10,631 bases of DNA from Rhodospirillales bacterium (GTDB lineage: Bacteria > Pseudomonadota > Alphaproteobacteria > Rhodospirillales > Casp-alpha2): the NCBI GenBank assembly GCA_016187325.1, contig JACPJY010000184.1, forward strand, positions 1 through 10,631, in the 5' to 3' direction. Made by a program: the position numbers and the translations under genes. The notes below the pieces were generated by a model. The model worked only from the letters and a program-made list of their open reading frames with translations. It ran no database searches and was not told the origin of the DNA. Below, piece by piece: positions 1-5,704 of this stretch. Positions within the stretch are counted from its first letter, which is position 1, and each line of letters starts with the position of its first letter.

Positions 1-132
1 CTCGGCATGACCTACGCCTTCTCCAAAGCGCCGTCCAATCCCAACAACGCCTACAAGGTGATATCGGGATTCCACAAGGTCCTGGGCAGCAAGGGCGCCA
101 GCGAGGTCGCCGCCTGGGCCAAGGGCCTGTAG
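1..132 (+). CDS. 3' end of an unrecognised protein gene (partial)
   Basis: An open frame runs from the first base of the window to a TAG stop at 130-132 and encodes the last 43 residues of a protein whose start lies outside the window. The tail begins LGMTYAFSKAPSNPNN and ends EVAAWAKGL. It has no cysteine, no obvious membrane segment and no motif that I recognise. Codon choice is GC-rich in third positions (AAG, GTC, GCC, CTG), as expected for real coding sequence here. About 156 bases separate it from the next gene, so the two need not be co-transcribed. I assign no function. Confidence 0.65.
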   Translation, partial: LGMTYAFSKAPSNPNNAYKVISGFHKVLGSKGASEVAAWAKGL

Positions 133-159
133 CGGCCGCTCTGGCGGGCAAGTTATTGA

Positions 160-182
160 CGCCGGGCGAGGCATCCTCGGCG
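160..182 (+). terminator. weak hairpin downstream of the first gene
   Basis: CGAGG (167-171) and CCTCG (175-179) form a five-pair stem around a three-base loop, and flanking CGCC/GGCG bases could extend it imperfectly. It lies 27 bases after the stop of the partial gene. No T-run follows, so this is at most a terminator-like structure. I list it because it is the only stem between the two genes that could end the first transcript. Confidence 0.22.
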
Positions 183-248
183 TTCCGGCCGCTTGCCGAA
201 TTTCTCCTATAACAAGAAATAAATAAAAATTTTCTTGAAGTGCGTGTA

Positions 249-266
249 TCGTGACGCTTGTCACGA
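249..266. promoter_or_regulatory. perfect 18-bp inverted repeat in the EEP gene leader
   Basis: TCGTGAC (249-255) and GTCACGA (260-266) are exact inverted copies around the four-base spacer GCTT. The repeat ends 22 bases before the ATG at 289 and directly follows an AT-rich stretch (about 199-240, including TATAAC at 208-213 and a run of A and T at 217-233) that stands out in this GC-rich window. The position fits either an operator at the promoter or a stem-loop in the 5' leader. No regulator gene is adjacent, so the binding factor is unknown. Confidence 0.45.
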
Positions 267-288
267 CGCCGCACCATGGGAGGGATCA

Positions 289-1101
289 ATGGCGAAGCTT
301 TTTTCATTGGCGTCCTGGAACGTCGAGCACTTCAAAGGGGAGCCGCAACGGGTCGATCGCGTGGTGGCGTTCCTGAAGGAGCAGAACCCGGACGTGCTGG
401 GGCTCTACGAGGTCGAGGGCAAGGTGGTGTTCTCGCAAATGGTCGAGAATTTCCCCGGTTATCAGTTCCACATCACCGAGGGGCCGCAGACGCAGGAGAT
501 ACTCGTCGGCGTCAGGAACGGCCTGACTGCGTTTTTCACCCAGCGAGTGGAATTCAAGAGCGGCAACCCGTCGCTGCGTCCCGGAGCGCTGCTGACGCTG
601 CACTTTGGCAACGACAATTACTCGCTATTGTTCCTGCATACCAAGAGCTCCGGGACGCCGGTCGGGCTTGGCCTTCGCGACGACATGTTCAACCGCGCAT
701 TCAAGTTGAAGAAGACGCTCGACAAGGTCGCCGGCGGCAAAGGCAAGGCCAATTTCATGTTCATGGGCGACTTGAACACCATGGGCATGACCTATCCGTT
801 CGACAAATCCATCGACGCGGACATTGAACTCCGCAAGCTCGAGAACGAAGCTTCGAAGGTGAAGATGCGGCGCCTCGGCAAGAGCAGCAAAACGTGGTGG
901 AACGGGCCGAAGTCGAGCTATCCGAAGAGCGACCTCGACCAAGTGGTGGCGTCGGAGCACATGCGGTTCCGACAGTTCGCGGGCGGCGTCGACGTGGACG
1001 TGCGGGGTTGGCCGAAACTTTCAACGCCGGCCGAACAGGGCGATTGGATCAAAAAGTATTCCGACCACGGGCTCCTGTACCTGGTGATCGAGAAGCCGTA
1101 G
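289..1101 (+). CDS. endonuclease/exonuclease/phosphatase (EEP) family protein
   Basis: This 270-residue protein has the motif series of the EEP superfamily (Mg-dependent phosphodiesterases related to DNase I, ExoIII and sphingomyelinases). Visible are SWNVEH at 9-14, the metal-binding glutamate E41 in LYEVEG, H117 in FLHTKSS, GDLN at 160-163 (D161 and N163 catalytic), D217 in DLDQV, and the terminal S258-D259-H260. All key residues of a working hydrolase are therefore present, but the substrate (nucleic acid, phospholipid or phosphoinositide-like) cannot be read from the motifs. There is no signal peptide, so it should act in the cytoplasm. I chose the ATG at 289 because GGAGG lies five bases before it. 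A TTG at 235 would add 18 residues without a comparable ribosome site. The gene averages about 55% GC in four sampled 60-base blocks, lower than its neighbours, which suggests acquisition by transfer. It converges with the lipase-like gene. Confidence 0.88.
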   Translation: MAKLFSLASWNVEHFKGEPQRVDRVVAFLKEQNPDVLGLYEVEGKVVFSQMVENFPGYQFHITEGPQTQEILVGVRNGLTAFFTQRVEFKSGNPSLRPGALLTLHFGNDNYSLLFLHTKSSGTPVGLGLRDDMFNRAFKLKKTLDKVAGGKGKANFMFMGDLNTMGMTYPFDKSIDADIELRKLENEASKVKMRRLGKSSKTWWNGPKSSYPKSDLDQVVASEHMRFRQFAGGVDVDVRGWPKLSTPAEQGDWIKKYSDHGLLYLVIEKP

Positions 1102-1105
1102 TCCC

Positions 1106-1120
1106 CCGGCGGCGCGCCGG
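1106..1120. terminator. GC-rich hairpin between convergent genes
   Basis: CCGGCG (1106-1111) and CGCCGG (1115-1120) form a six-pair stem with a GCG loop, in the 30-base gap between the stop of the EEP gene (1101) and the stop of the lipase-like gene (1132). The stem can form on either transcript, which suits a shared convergent terminator. It lacks a T-run on either side, so intrinsic termination would be weak and the call is tentative. Confidence 0.3.
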
Positions 1121-1131
1121 CGCGCCCGCCC

Positions 1132-1890
1132 CTACCCCGCCGCCGCCAGGCCGTCGTCGACGGCGGCCTTGAGCAGTTGGAGGTGTGGGAAGGGACGCGC
1201 CACCTCGGCGCGGGCGAAGGCGAGATTCCAGCCGATCAGTTCCCAATGGTCGGCGCGCGCTACGCCGCGGAACTCGCCCCAGCGCGCGGATTCCACCGAC
1301 ACCTGGCCATCGTTGTCGCCGTCACGGTCGGCGATCAGGCGCTGGAACCGCCGCGCCCACAATGGCGTTTCCGCTTCGGGCCGGGCGCCGGCATAGGACA
1401 GGTAGTGGACGTCCGGGCGGTCGCGAACGGCGTCGTTGAAGCGGGCGGCGCCGACCAGGCTAAGGTCGGCGAGCGCCGGCCGCCAGCCGCGCCATCTGGC
1501 GTAGACGGCGAGAGCGTCCTTGCCGGCAAGCGCATGATCGGCGAGCGGCGAGCCGCGGTGCGGGGTGCCGAGCGTCACCACCGCCTTGACTCGGCGGCCG
1601 GGGTCCATGCGCGCGGCGACGAGGCGCGAATCGAGCCCGCCCATGCTGTGGCCGATCAGCACCAGGCGGCGGGCATCCGACTTATCGAGGATGCGCGCCA
1701 AGGCGGCGGCGCGGGTCTCGACATTACCGCCGCGAGGCAGCGACGGCATCAGATACGGCGCGCCGACGCCAGCCATCAGCGCGTCGGCGCCGCGGAAGAA
1801 CGCGACGTCGATCAGCGGCAGCCGGCCGCACCCGAGGAAGCCGTGCACGAAGACGACGGTGGGAAGATCGGATTTGCCGGCGTCCGCCAT
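1132..1890 (-). CDS. lipase-like alpha/beta hydrolase
   Basis: The 252-residue product is an alpha/beta-hydrolase resembling bacterial true lipases. It has the oxyanion-hole motif VHGF at 15-18, the nucleophile elbow GHSMGG at 80-85 (Ser82), and LGTPHRGS at 107-114. A DNDGQVS segment at 192-198 matches the NDG acid/Ca-site region of Pseudomonas/Burkholderia lipases (Asp194 the likely acid), and DHWE at 214-217 supplies His215. Unlike secreted lipases it has no signal peptide and only one cysteine, so no disulphide. It is therefore probably an intracellular esterase/lipase or polyester hydrolase; the substrate is unknown. The ATG at 1890 lies only 17 bases after the stop of the amidotransferase gene, which points to co-transcription and possibly coupled translation, since no strong ribosome site is visible. 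An upstream extension to 2016 in the same frame overlaps the amidotransferase and reads as arginine-rich shadow sequence. Confidence 0.85.
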   Translation of the reverse strand: MADAGKSDLPTVVFVHGFLGCGRLPLIDVAFFRGADALMAGVGAPYLMPSLPRGGNVETRAAALARILDKSDARRLVLIGHSMGGLDSRLVAARMDPGRRVKAVVTLGTPHRGSPLADHALAGKDALAVYARWRGWRPALADLSLVGAARFNDAVRDRPDVHYLSYAGARPEAETPLWARRFQRLIADRDGDNDGQVSVESARWGEFRGVARADHWELIGWNLAFARAEVARPFPHLQLLKAAVDDGLAAAG

Positions 1891-1907
1891 CGGCCGCGCC
1901 GGGGCCT

Positions 1908-2771
1908 CTAGCGCCGTTTCGCCATGGTCGGCTTGACTAGGTGCTCGATCCAATTGACGACTTCGGTGCGGCGGACGGTCCTGTCCATCACGTCCTCGTC
2001 GACGCCGAGCAGCCACGCCAGGTCTTTGCGCTTGGGATTAGCGTGCAGCGCCTCCATCAGCGCCACGTAGTTTTCGCCGGCGGCGCGGTTGTCGAAGAAG
2101 CCGTCCTTGATCAGCCGGTCGATGCGGCACCACACCAGGCGCGCCATCTCGTGCAGGTCGTATTCGGGATGGTATTGCAGGCCCCAGAACTCGCCCTTGC
2201 CGTTCTTCACCGCCAGCGACTGCACGTGGGTGAAGGCGTTGCCGGCGAGCCGCACGCCGCCCGGCGGCAGTTGGGTCACCTCGTCGTAGTGGCTGATGAA
2301 GCCGTCGAACACGTCGGCCTTGCCGCGATAAAGCGGGTGCGCGCGACCCTCCGGCGTCAGCGCGATCTTGCGCGCGATCCCCATCTCGCGACCCTTCGGG
2401 TTGGCGGCCACGGTGCCGCCGGCGGCGACCGCCGCCATCTGCACGCCCCAGCAGGTGCCGAAGCTGGGTACGCCGGCCTTGTAGGCGGCGCGCCCGAAGT
2501 CGATCTGCCGCTTCACCTCGGGAACGTCCTCGAAGATGGTCAGGCTGCAGCCGGTCCAGGCGATGCCGTCGTAGGCCTCGAGCGCTGCGCCCTTGGGCAG
2601 CGCCGCGCCCGGGTCGCTCGGATAGACCACGTCGCAGGTGGCGCCGCGCGCCACGTCCTTCAGCATCGCCGCGTACAGCGGCCCGGCGACGGTGGCGCCG
2701 CCGGCCGCCAGCTCGTCGCGCGCCTTCTTGGTGTAGCCGTCGATCACCAGGAATCGGGGATAACCGCTCAT
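1908..2771 (-). CDS. class I glutamine amidotransferase domain protein (GMP synthase-like)
   Basis: This 287-residue protein contains a class I (triad) glutamine amidotransferase domain. The nucleophile elbow reads FGTCWGVQ with Cys107, and QYHPE at 199-203 supplies His201 and Glu203, so the catalytic triad is intact. DGIAWTGCSLTIFED (68-82) corresponds to the loop preceding the active site, and SHYDEV (160-165) matches the SHxDEV segment of the family. Such domains release ammonia from glutamine or hydrolyse gamma-glutamyl bonds. No synthetase domain is fused, so the acceptor is unknown. About 45 residues beyond the usual domain end form a charged C-terminal tail. I chose the ATG at 2771 because AAAGGA lies about nine bases upstream; the longer frame to 2831 begins with an asparagine run encoded by the intergenic TTG repeat. 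It sits 37 bases after the HAD gene and 17 before the lipase-like gene. Confidence 0.88.
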   Translation of the reverse strand: MSGYPRFLVIDGYTKKARDELAAGGATVAGPLYAAMLKDVARGATCDVVYPSDPGAALPKGAALEAYDGIAWTGCSLTIFEDVPEVKRQIDFGRAAYKAGVPSFGTCWGVQMAAVAAGGTVAANPKGREMGIARKIALTPEGRAHPLYRGKADVFDGFISHYDEVTQLPPGGVRLAGNAFTHVQSLAVKNGKGEFWGLQYHPEYDLHEMARLVWCRIDRLIKDGFFDNRAAGENYVALMEALHANPKRKDLAWLLGVDEDVMDRTVRRTEVVNWIEHLVKPTMAKRR

Positions 2772-2808
2772 CGGAATGCATCCTTTGTTGTTGTTATTGT
2801 GAGCCTGT

Positions 2809-3570
2809 TCAAGTCCGGGCCGCGAGGGCATCGATGACTTGCGGAAGGTCGCGGGCGCGTTCGCACACCGCGTCGGCGGCGGTGCCGGCCTTGTCGGCGT
2901 CGCGCTTGGCGGTGAACAGTACCGCCTTCATACCGAGCGCCTGCGGGCCCGCGATGTCGTTATGCTCGCGGTCGCCGACGTGGACCATCTCGGCCACCGC
3001 GACGTCGAGCTGGCGGGCAGCGGATTCGAACATGCTCGGGTGCGGCTTCGAACGGCCGACCTCGTCGGAGAACGCGAAACCGTGGAAATAGCGGCTCAGC
3101 CGATAACGCTCGAGCAGCATCCTGAGCGCCGGACCCGGGCTGACGATGGCGTCGGAGACGACGCACAGCTTGTAGCTCTTGGCGAGCGTTTTCAGCGCCT
3201 CGTCGATGCCGGCGATCAGATCGGGCATCACCTCCAGCTCCATGCGCCCGAGCACGCGGGCGAGGTTTTCAACCTCGTCCTCGGGGAGCTCGCGCCCCAG
3301 TTCCATCAACGCGACGTTCAGCCGTTCCGCGATCGGCCAAGTGATGGCGTTCACCCGCCACGTCTTGTTGAAGGCGGCGTCGGCGGCGTCGAAGGCGCGC
3401 GACACCTCCTCGAGCGACACCGCGCCGTGGCGCTGCAGCGCCTGCCACAGCAGGTGCCGCCGCTCCGCCCGCTTCGGTCGCAGGCCCCGCGCCTGTCGCT
3501 TCGGTTCGTCGGAGTCGTTGTCGATGATGGTGTCCCAAAGGTCGATCGAGACGGCCTTCAAGGTGGTCAC
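2809..3570 (-). CDS. HAD-superfamily hydrolase with atypical motif I
   Basis: The 253-residue product carries the four HAD motifs: motif I SIDLWDT (8-14, nucleophile Asp10), motif II VVSD (137-140, Ser139), motif III Lys175 in RSKPHP, and motif IV VGDREHND (198-205, Asp200 and Asp205). A helical cap of about 100 residues lies between motifs I and II, as in subfamily I enzymes. The usual second aspartate of the DxD pair is replaced by Trp12, so the general acid/base of classic HAD phosphatases is missing, as it also is in haloacid dehalogenases and phosphonatases. The substrate is unknown. I chose the GTG at 3570 because GGGGAG lies six bases upstream and it places Asp10 where HAD proteins normally have it. 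ATG codons at 3597 and 3624 are alternatives with weak ribosome sites. A TTGACG (3636-3641, minus strand) could be a -35 element, but the -10 is poor. Confidence 0.85.
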   Translation of the reverse strand: MTTLKAVSIDLWDTIIDNDSDEPKRQARGLRPKRAERRHLLWQALQRHGAVSLEEVSRAFDAADAAFNKTWRVNAITWPIAERLNVALMELGRELPEDEVENLARVLGRMELEVMPDLIAGIDEALKTLAKSYKLCVVSDAIVSPGPALRMLLERYRLSRYFHGFAFSDEVGRSKPHPSMFESAARQLDVAVAEMVHVGDREHNDIAGPQALGMKAVLFTAKRDADKAGTAADAVCERARDLPQVIDALAART

Positions 3571-3662
3571 GCGGATCTCCCCGGACGCCAGCGCCATTGC
3601 CGGCCGGCCCGGATGGTGGTGCATGCACCCAAGCCCGTCAATAGCGGGACAATGGAACGAGT

Positions 3663-4385
3663 TTATCTTCTCGCCTGGAAGTTGCGCGCCGCCGCCTCGC
3701 CGCGCGCCAATTGATCCTGGGTCATCGTCTTGACCAGACGATTGAGGGCGGTCTCGGGGTCCAGGCCGGGATCGTGCACCCTGAGCTTCTCCCGCTGGCC
3801 GGCCGCCAGCGTCAGCCACTTGAAGGCCTCGACCGGATCGAGCGGGCCTGCGTAGCCCTCCTGCATCATCGCCGCCAGCCGGTATTGCCCGACCGGATGG
3901 CCGCGTTCCGCCGCCTTGCGGTACCAGTCGCGCGCCACGGCTACGTCGTGCGGCACGCCGCGCCCCTGGAAATACAGTTCGCCCAGCGCCACCTGGGCGT
4001 CGGCGCTGCCGCCGAGGCTGGCGGCGAGGCGGTACCACTCGGCGGCGCGGAAGTAGTCCTGGCTCACCGCCTCGCCCTTGGCGTACATGGTGCCGAGCGC
4101 GTACTGGGCGCCGACGTGTCCCTTCTCCGCCGCCTTCGAATACCACCGATAAGCCGCCGGCAGGTCCTTGGCCTCGTGCTGGCCCAGGCGATAAAGCCGG
4201 GCCAGCTCGTATTCCGCCTGCGCGTCGCCGGCTTCGGCGCGCGGTTTCATCGCCTCGATGCGGGCGACGTAGGCCGCGAGCTTGACGCGGGTCGGGTCGT
4301 CCTCGGGCCCGCCGAAGAACAACCACGCCGCGAACGCCGACAACGACAGCGTCGCCACCGTGAACAGGATCAGCATCGTCCTCAT
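3663..4385 (-). CDS. membrane-anchored Sel1-repeat protein
   Basis: The product (240 residues) begins with a hydrophobic segment at about 4-24 (LILFTVATLSLSAFAAWLFF) after a short basic N-terminus. This is a signal anchor, or a signal peptide without a clear cleavage site, so the rest is probably periplasmic. Four Sel1-like (TPR-type) repeats follow at about 50-87, 88-124, 125-161 and 162-196, with recurring AxYxLGxMYxxG and AAEWYRxAA patterns. Sel1 repeats are protein-interaction solenoids; no enzymatic domain is present. The first repeat is slightly degenerate. I chose the ATG at 4385; a GTG at 4394 is possible, but the GGAG at about 4397-4400 is too close to it, and is 11 bases from the ATG. 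It lies 98 bases after the lipoprotein gene and 92 before the HAD gene, so operon membership is likely but not proven. Confidence 0.85.
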   Translation of the reverse strand: MRTMLILFTVATLSLSAFAAWLFFGGPEDDPTRVKLAAYVARIEAMKPRAEAGDAQAEYELARLYRLGQHEAKDLPAAYRWYSKAAEKGHVGAQYALGTMYAKGEAVSQDYFRAAEWYRLAASLGGSADAQVALGELYFQGRGVPHDVAVARDWYRKAAERGHPVGQYRLAAMMQEGYAGPLDPVEAFKWLTLAAGQREKLRVHDPGLDPETALNRLVKTMTQDQLARGEAAARNFQARR

Positions 4386-4483
4386 CGCCGGCACATCTCC
4401 GGTAGCGGACTTCGGATCATCGCGTGCGAAAGCATGGCTGCCCCATCATATACCGGGACGCCGGAATATTTCCGCTCGCGAAG

Positions 4484-4816
4484 TTATTTCGCCAGGTTGT
4501 GGTCGTTCTCGTCGATGCGCTGCTGACGGCCCTGGTGGGGATCGGGCCGATCGTAGCAGGTGGGGCTGCCGAGGGTCGGATAGCAGAAGATCTTCTGCTT
4601 CACCTGCGCCTCGTCCTCGACGCAGTAGGTGAGCCCCTGCTCCTTGCGGACGGACGAGCAGTTCTTGCCGCTGGAGAGCGAGATGATGTGGTCCTCGATG
4701 GTCTTCTCGGTGCCGACCACGAACGCGCCCTCCACCTGGGCGACGCCGGGAATGATGCTGCATCCGGCGAGCAGGCCGAAGGCGGCCATGACAATGACAG
4801 CGAGGATGGCGCGCAT
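4484..4816 (-). CDS. small cysteine-containing lipoprotein
   Basis: This 110-residue protein has a type II signal peptide: MR, a hydrophobic core, then the lipobox LLAGC at 15-19. It should therefore be cleaved and lipidated at Cys19, and exported to the inner or outer membrane. The mature part holds four further cysteines (in KNCSS, YCVED, FCYPTLG and TCYDRPDP), enough for two disulphide bonds in the periplasm. The C-terminal pattern, two cysteines close together followed by YxRPDPxQ, resembles small conserved lipoproteins that I associate with alphaproteobacteria, none with a function I can name. GGGAG six bases before the ATG supports the start, and the frame to 4897 is rejected. It is the first gene of the minus-strand block and diverges from the thioredoxin-fold gene. 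Confidence 0.85.
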   Translation of the reverse strand: MRAILAVIVMAAFGLLAGCSIIPGVAQVEGAFVVGTEKTIEDHIISLSSGKNCSSVRKEQGLTYCVEDEAQVKQKIFCYPTLGSPTCYDRPDPHQGRQQRIDENDHNLAK

Positions 4817-4870
4817 GATCGACTCCCTATCGATCGGTGGCGATGGCGGCGGGCCGGAGCCCGGCCGGAT

Positions 4871-4890
4871 GGCGTCCGACGGCGGACGCC
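4871..4890. promoter_or_regulatory. 7-bp inverted repeat in the divergent region
   Basis: GGCGTCC (4871-4877) and GGACGCC (4884-4890) are exact inverted copies around a six-base spacer. They lie between the divergent lipoprotein (start 4816) and thioredoxin-fold (start 5027) genes. In the lipoprotein transcript this would be a stem in the 5' leader; alternatively it is an operator. Two direct copies of GGTTAA (4920-4925 and 4931-4936, eleven bases apart) lie close by. In a GC-rich background short GC palindromes arise easily, so confidence is low. Confidence 0.28.
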
Positions 4891-4958
4891 CGACCACGAT
4901 GCCATAGTGCCGCGGCGCTGGTTAAGGAGAGGTTAAACCGGCACAATCCTCGCCTTTG

Positions 4959-4987
4959 TTGATCCCGGTCCGCCATTGCGCTAACAA
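4959..4987 (+). promoter_or_regulatory. possible promoter of the thioredoxin-fold gene
   Basis: TTGATC (4959-4964) and TAACAA (4982-4987) are separated by exactly 17 bases and match the sigma-70-type consensus at four and three of six positions. Transcription would start near 4994 and leave a leader of about 33 bases with the ribosome site GGGAGGA at 5014-5020. The match is only moderate. Confidence 0.33.
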
Positions 4988-5026
4988 GCGGCAGGAAGCG
5001 TATTTCCAATCTCGGGAGGACCGATC

Positions 5027-5581
5027 ATGGCGGCCGTGGAAACGCCGGTTTGCGATTTCGGCTGGAAGGCCAAGGACTTCGACCTCGAGGGCATCGACGG
5101 CAAGCGTTATCGCCTGGCTGACGTGCGGGGGCCGAAAGGTACCCTCGTTGCCTTTATCTGCAACCATTGCCCCTACGTGCGCGCCATCGCCACGCGGCTG
5201 GCCGAGGACGCCAAGGCGTTGCAGGCGGCAGGCATCGGCGTCGTCGGCATCATGCCCAACGACACGACGATCTCGCCCGGCGATTCGTTCGACAAGATGA
5301 AGGACTTCGCGCGCCAGCACGGCTTCACCTTCCCCTACGTGATTGACCGCACCCAAGACGTCGCCCGAACCTACGGCGCCCGTTGCACGCCGGATTTCTT
5401 CGGCTTCAACGCCGCCCTCGAGCTACAGTACCGGGGCCGCTTCGACGCTTCGGGCCGCGAGCCGGCGCCGAAGGGCATGCGCGCCGAACTGTTGGAGGCG
5501 ATGACTGCCGTCGCCGCCACGGGCAAGGGCCCCAAGGCGCAGACGCCGAGCGTCGGCTGCTCGGTGAAATGGCGGAATTGA
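5027..5581 (+). CDS. peroxiredoxin-like thioredoxin-fold protein
   Basis: The 184-residue protein has a thioredoxin/AhpC-TSA-type fold. It carries a redox motif FICNHCPYV with Cys45 and Cys48, Asp79 in MPNDT, the cis-proline loop RCTPDFFGF (Cys120, Pro122), and a C-terminal PSVGCSVKW containing Cys178. This combination is typical of a family of cytoplasmic peroxiredoxin-like thioredoxin proteins (related to PRX_like1). It probably acts as a thiol reductase or peroxide-linked oxidoreductase; the partner is not known. There is no signal peptide. Cys9 near the N-terminus is an extra cysteine. GGGAGGA six bases before the ATG at 5027 is one of the strongest ribosome sites in the window. It stands alone: the gene upstream is divergent and 123 bases separate it from the yfgM-like gene. 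Confidence 0.9.
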   Translation: MAAVETPVCDFGWKAKDFDLEGIDGKRYRLADVRGPKGTLVAFICNHCPYVRAIATRLAEDAKALQAAGIGVVGIMPNDTTISPGDSFDKMKDFARQHGFTFPYVIDRTQDVARTYGARCTPDFFGFNAALELQYRGRFDASGREPAPKGMRAELLEAMTAVAATGKGPKAQTPSVGCSVKWRN

Positions 5582-5582
5582 G

Positions 5583-5607
5583 CCCGGCCGGCGGCGAGCC
5601 CGGGTTT
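5583..5607 (+). terminator. weak terminator-like hairpin after the thioredoxin-fold gene
   Basis: CCCGG (5583-5587) can pair with CCGGG (5600-5604) around a 12-base loop and is followed by TTT (5605-5607). It starts two bases after the TGA stop. The stem is short and the T-run only three long, so termination efficiency is doubtful. Confidence 0.28.
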
Positions 5608-5634
5608 GCGTTCCGCGCCTAAGCGGACTAGTTT
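5606..5634 (+). promoter_or_regulatory. possible promoter of the yfgM-bamB-der cluster
   Basis: TTGCGT (5606-5611) and TAGTTT (5629-5634) are separated by 17 bases, in the only non-coding gap upstream of the cluster. Each half matches consensus at only three of six positions. It is proposed mainly because a promoter must lie in or before this 123-base gap and no better candidate is visible. Confidence 0.28.
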
Positions 5635-5643
5635 AGCGGGCAT

Positions 5644-5682
5644 CCGGCCCGGCGGTTGATCCCTAAAGACCCAGCGGGCCGG
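5644..5682 (+). promoter_or_regulatory. 8-bp stem-loop in the leader of the yfgM-like gene
   Basis: CCGGCCCG (5644-5651) and CGGGCCGG (5675-5682) are perfect inverted copies with a 23-base loop. The stem ends nine bases before the ribosome site GGGAG (5692-5696). It could be a leader structure affecting translation, or part of a terminator for the upstream transcript, with TTATTT following at 5687-5692. Confidence 0.32.
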
Positions 5683-5704
5683 GTCGTTATTTGGGAGCGT
5701 TTGC

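Noticed and set aside
1..30. Resemblance of the partial first protein (LGMTYAFSKA) to GMTYPFDKS in the EEP protein, including an identical 11-base stretch at 4-14 and 784-794
   Set aside because: The similarity stops after about ten residues, and the EEP SDH motif and the flanks are missing in the partial protein, so it is more likely chance than a duplication.
3598..4326. N-terminal extension of the HAD frame into the Sel1-repeat gene (total 505 codons)
   Set aside because: The extension is arginine/glycine-rich and antiparallel in character to nothing known, while the Sel1 gene occupies the same bases in another frame with clear repeats. GTG 3570 has a good ribosome site.
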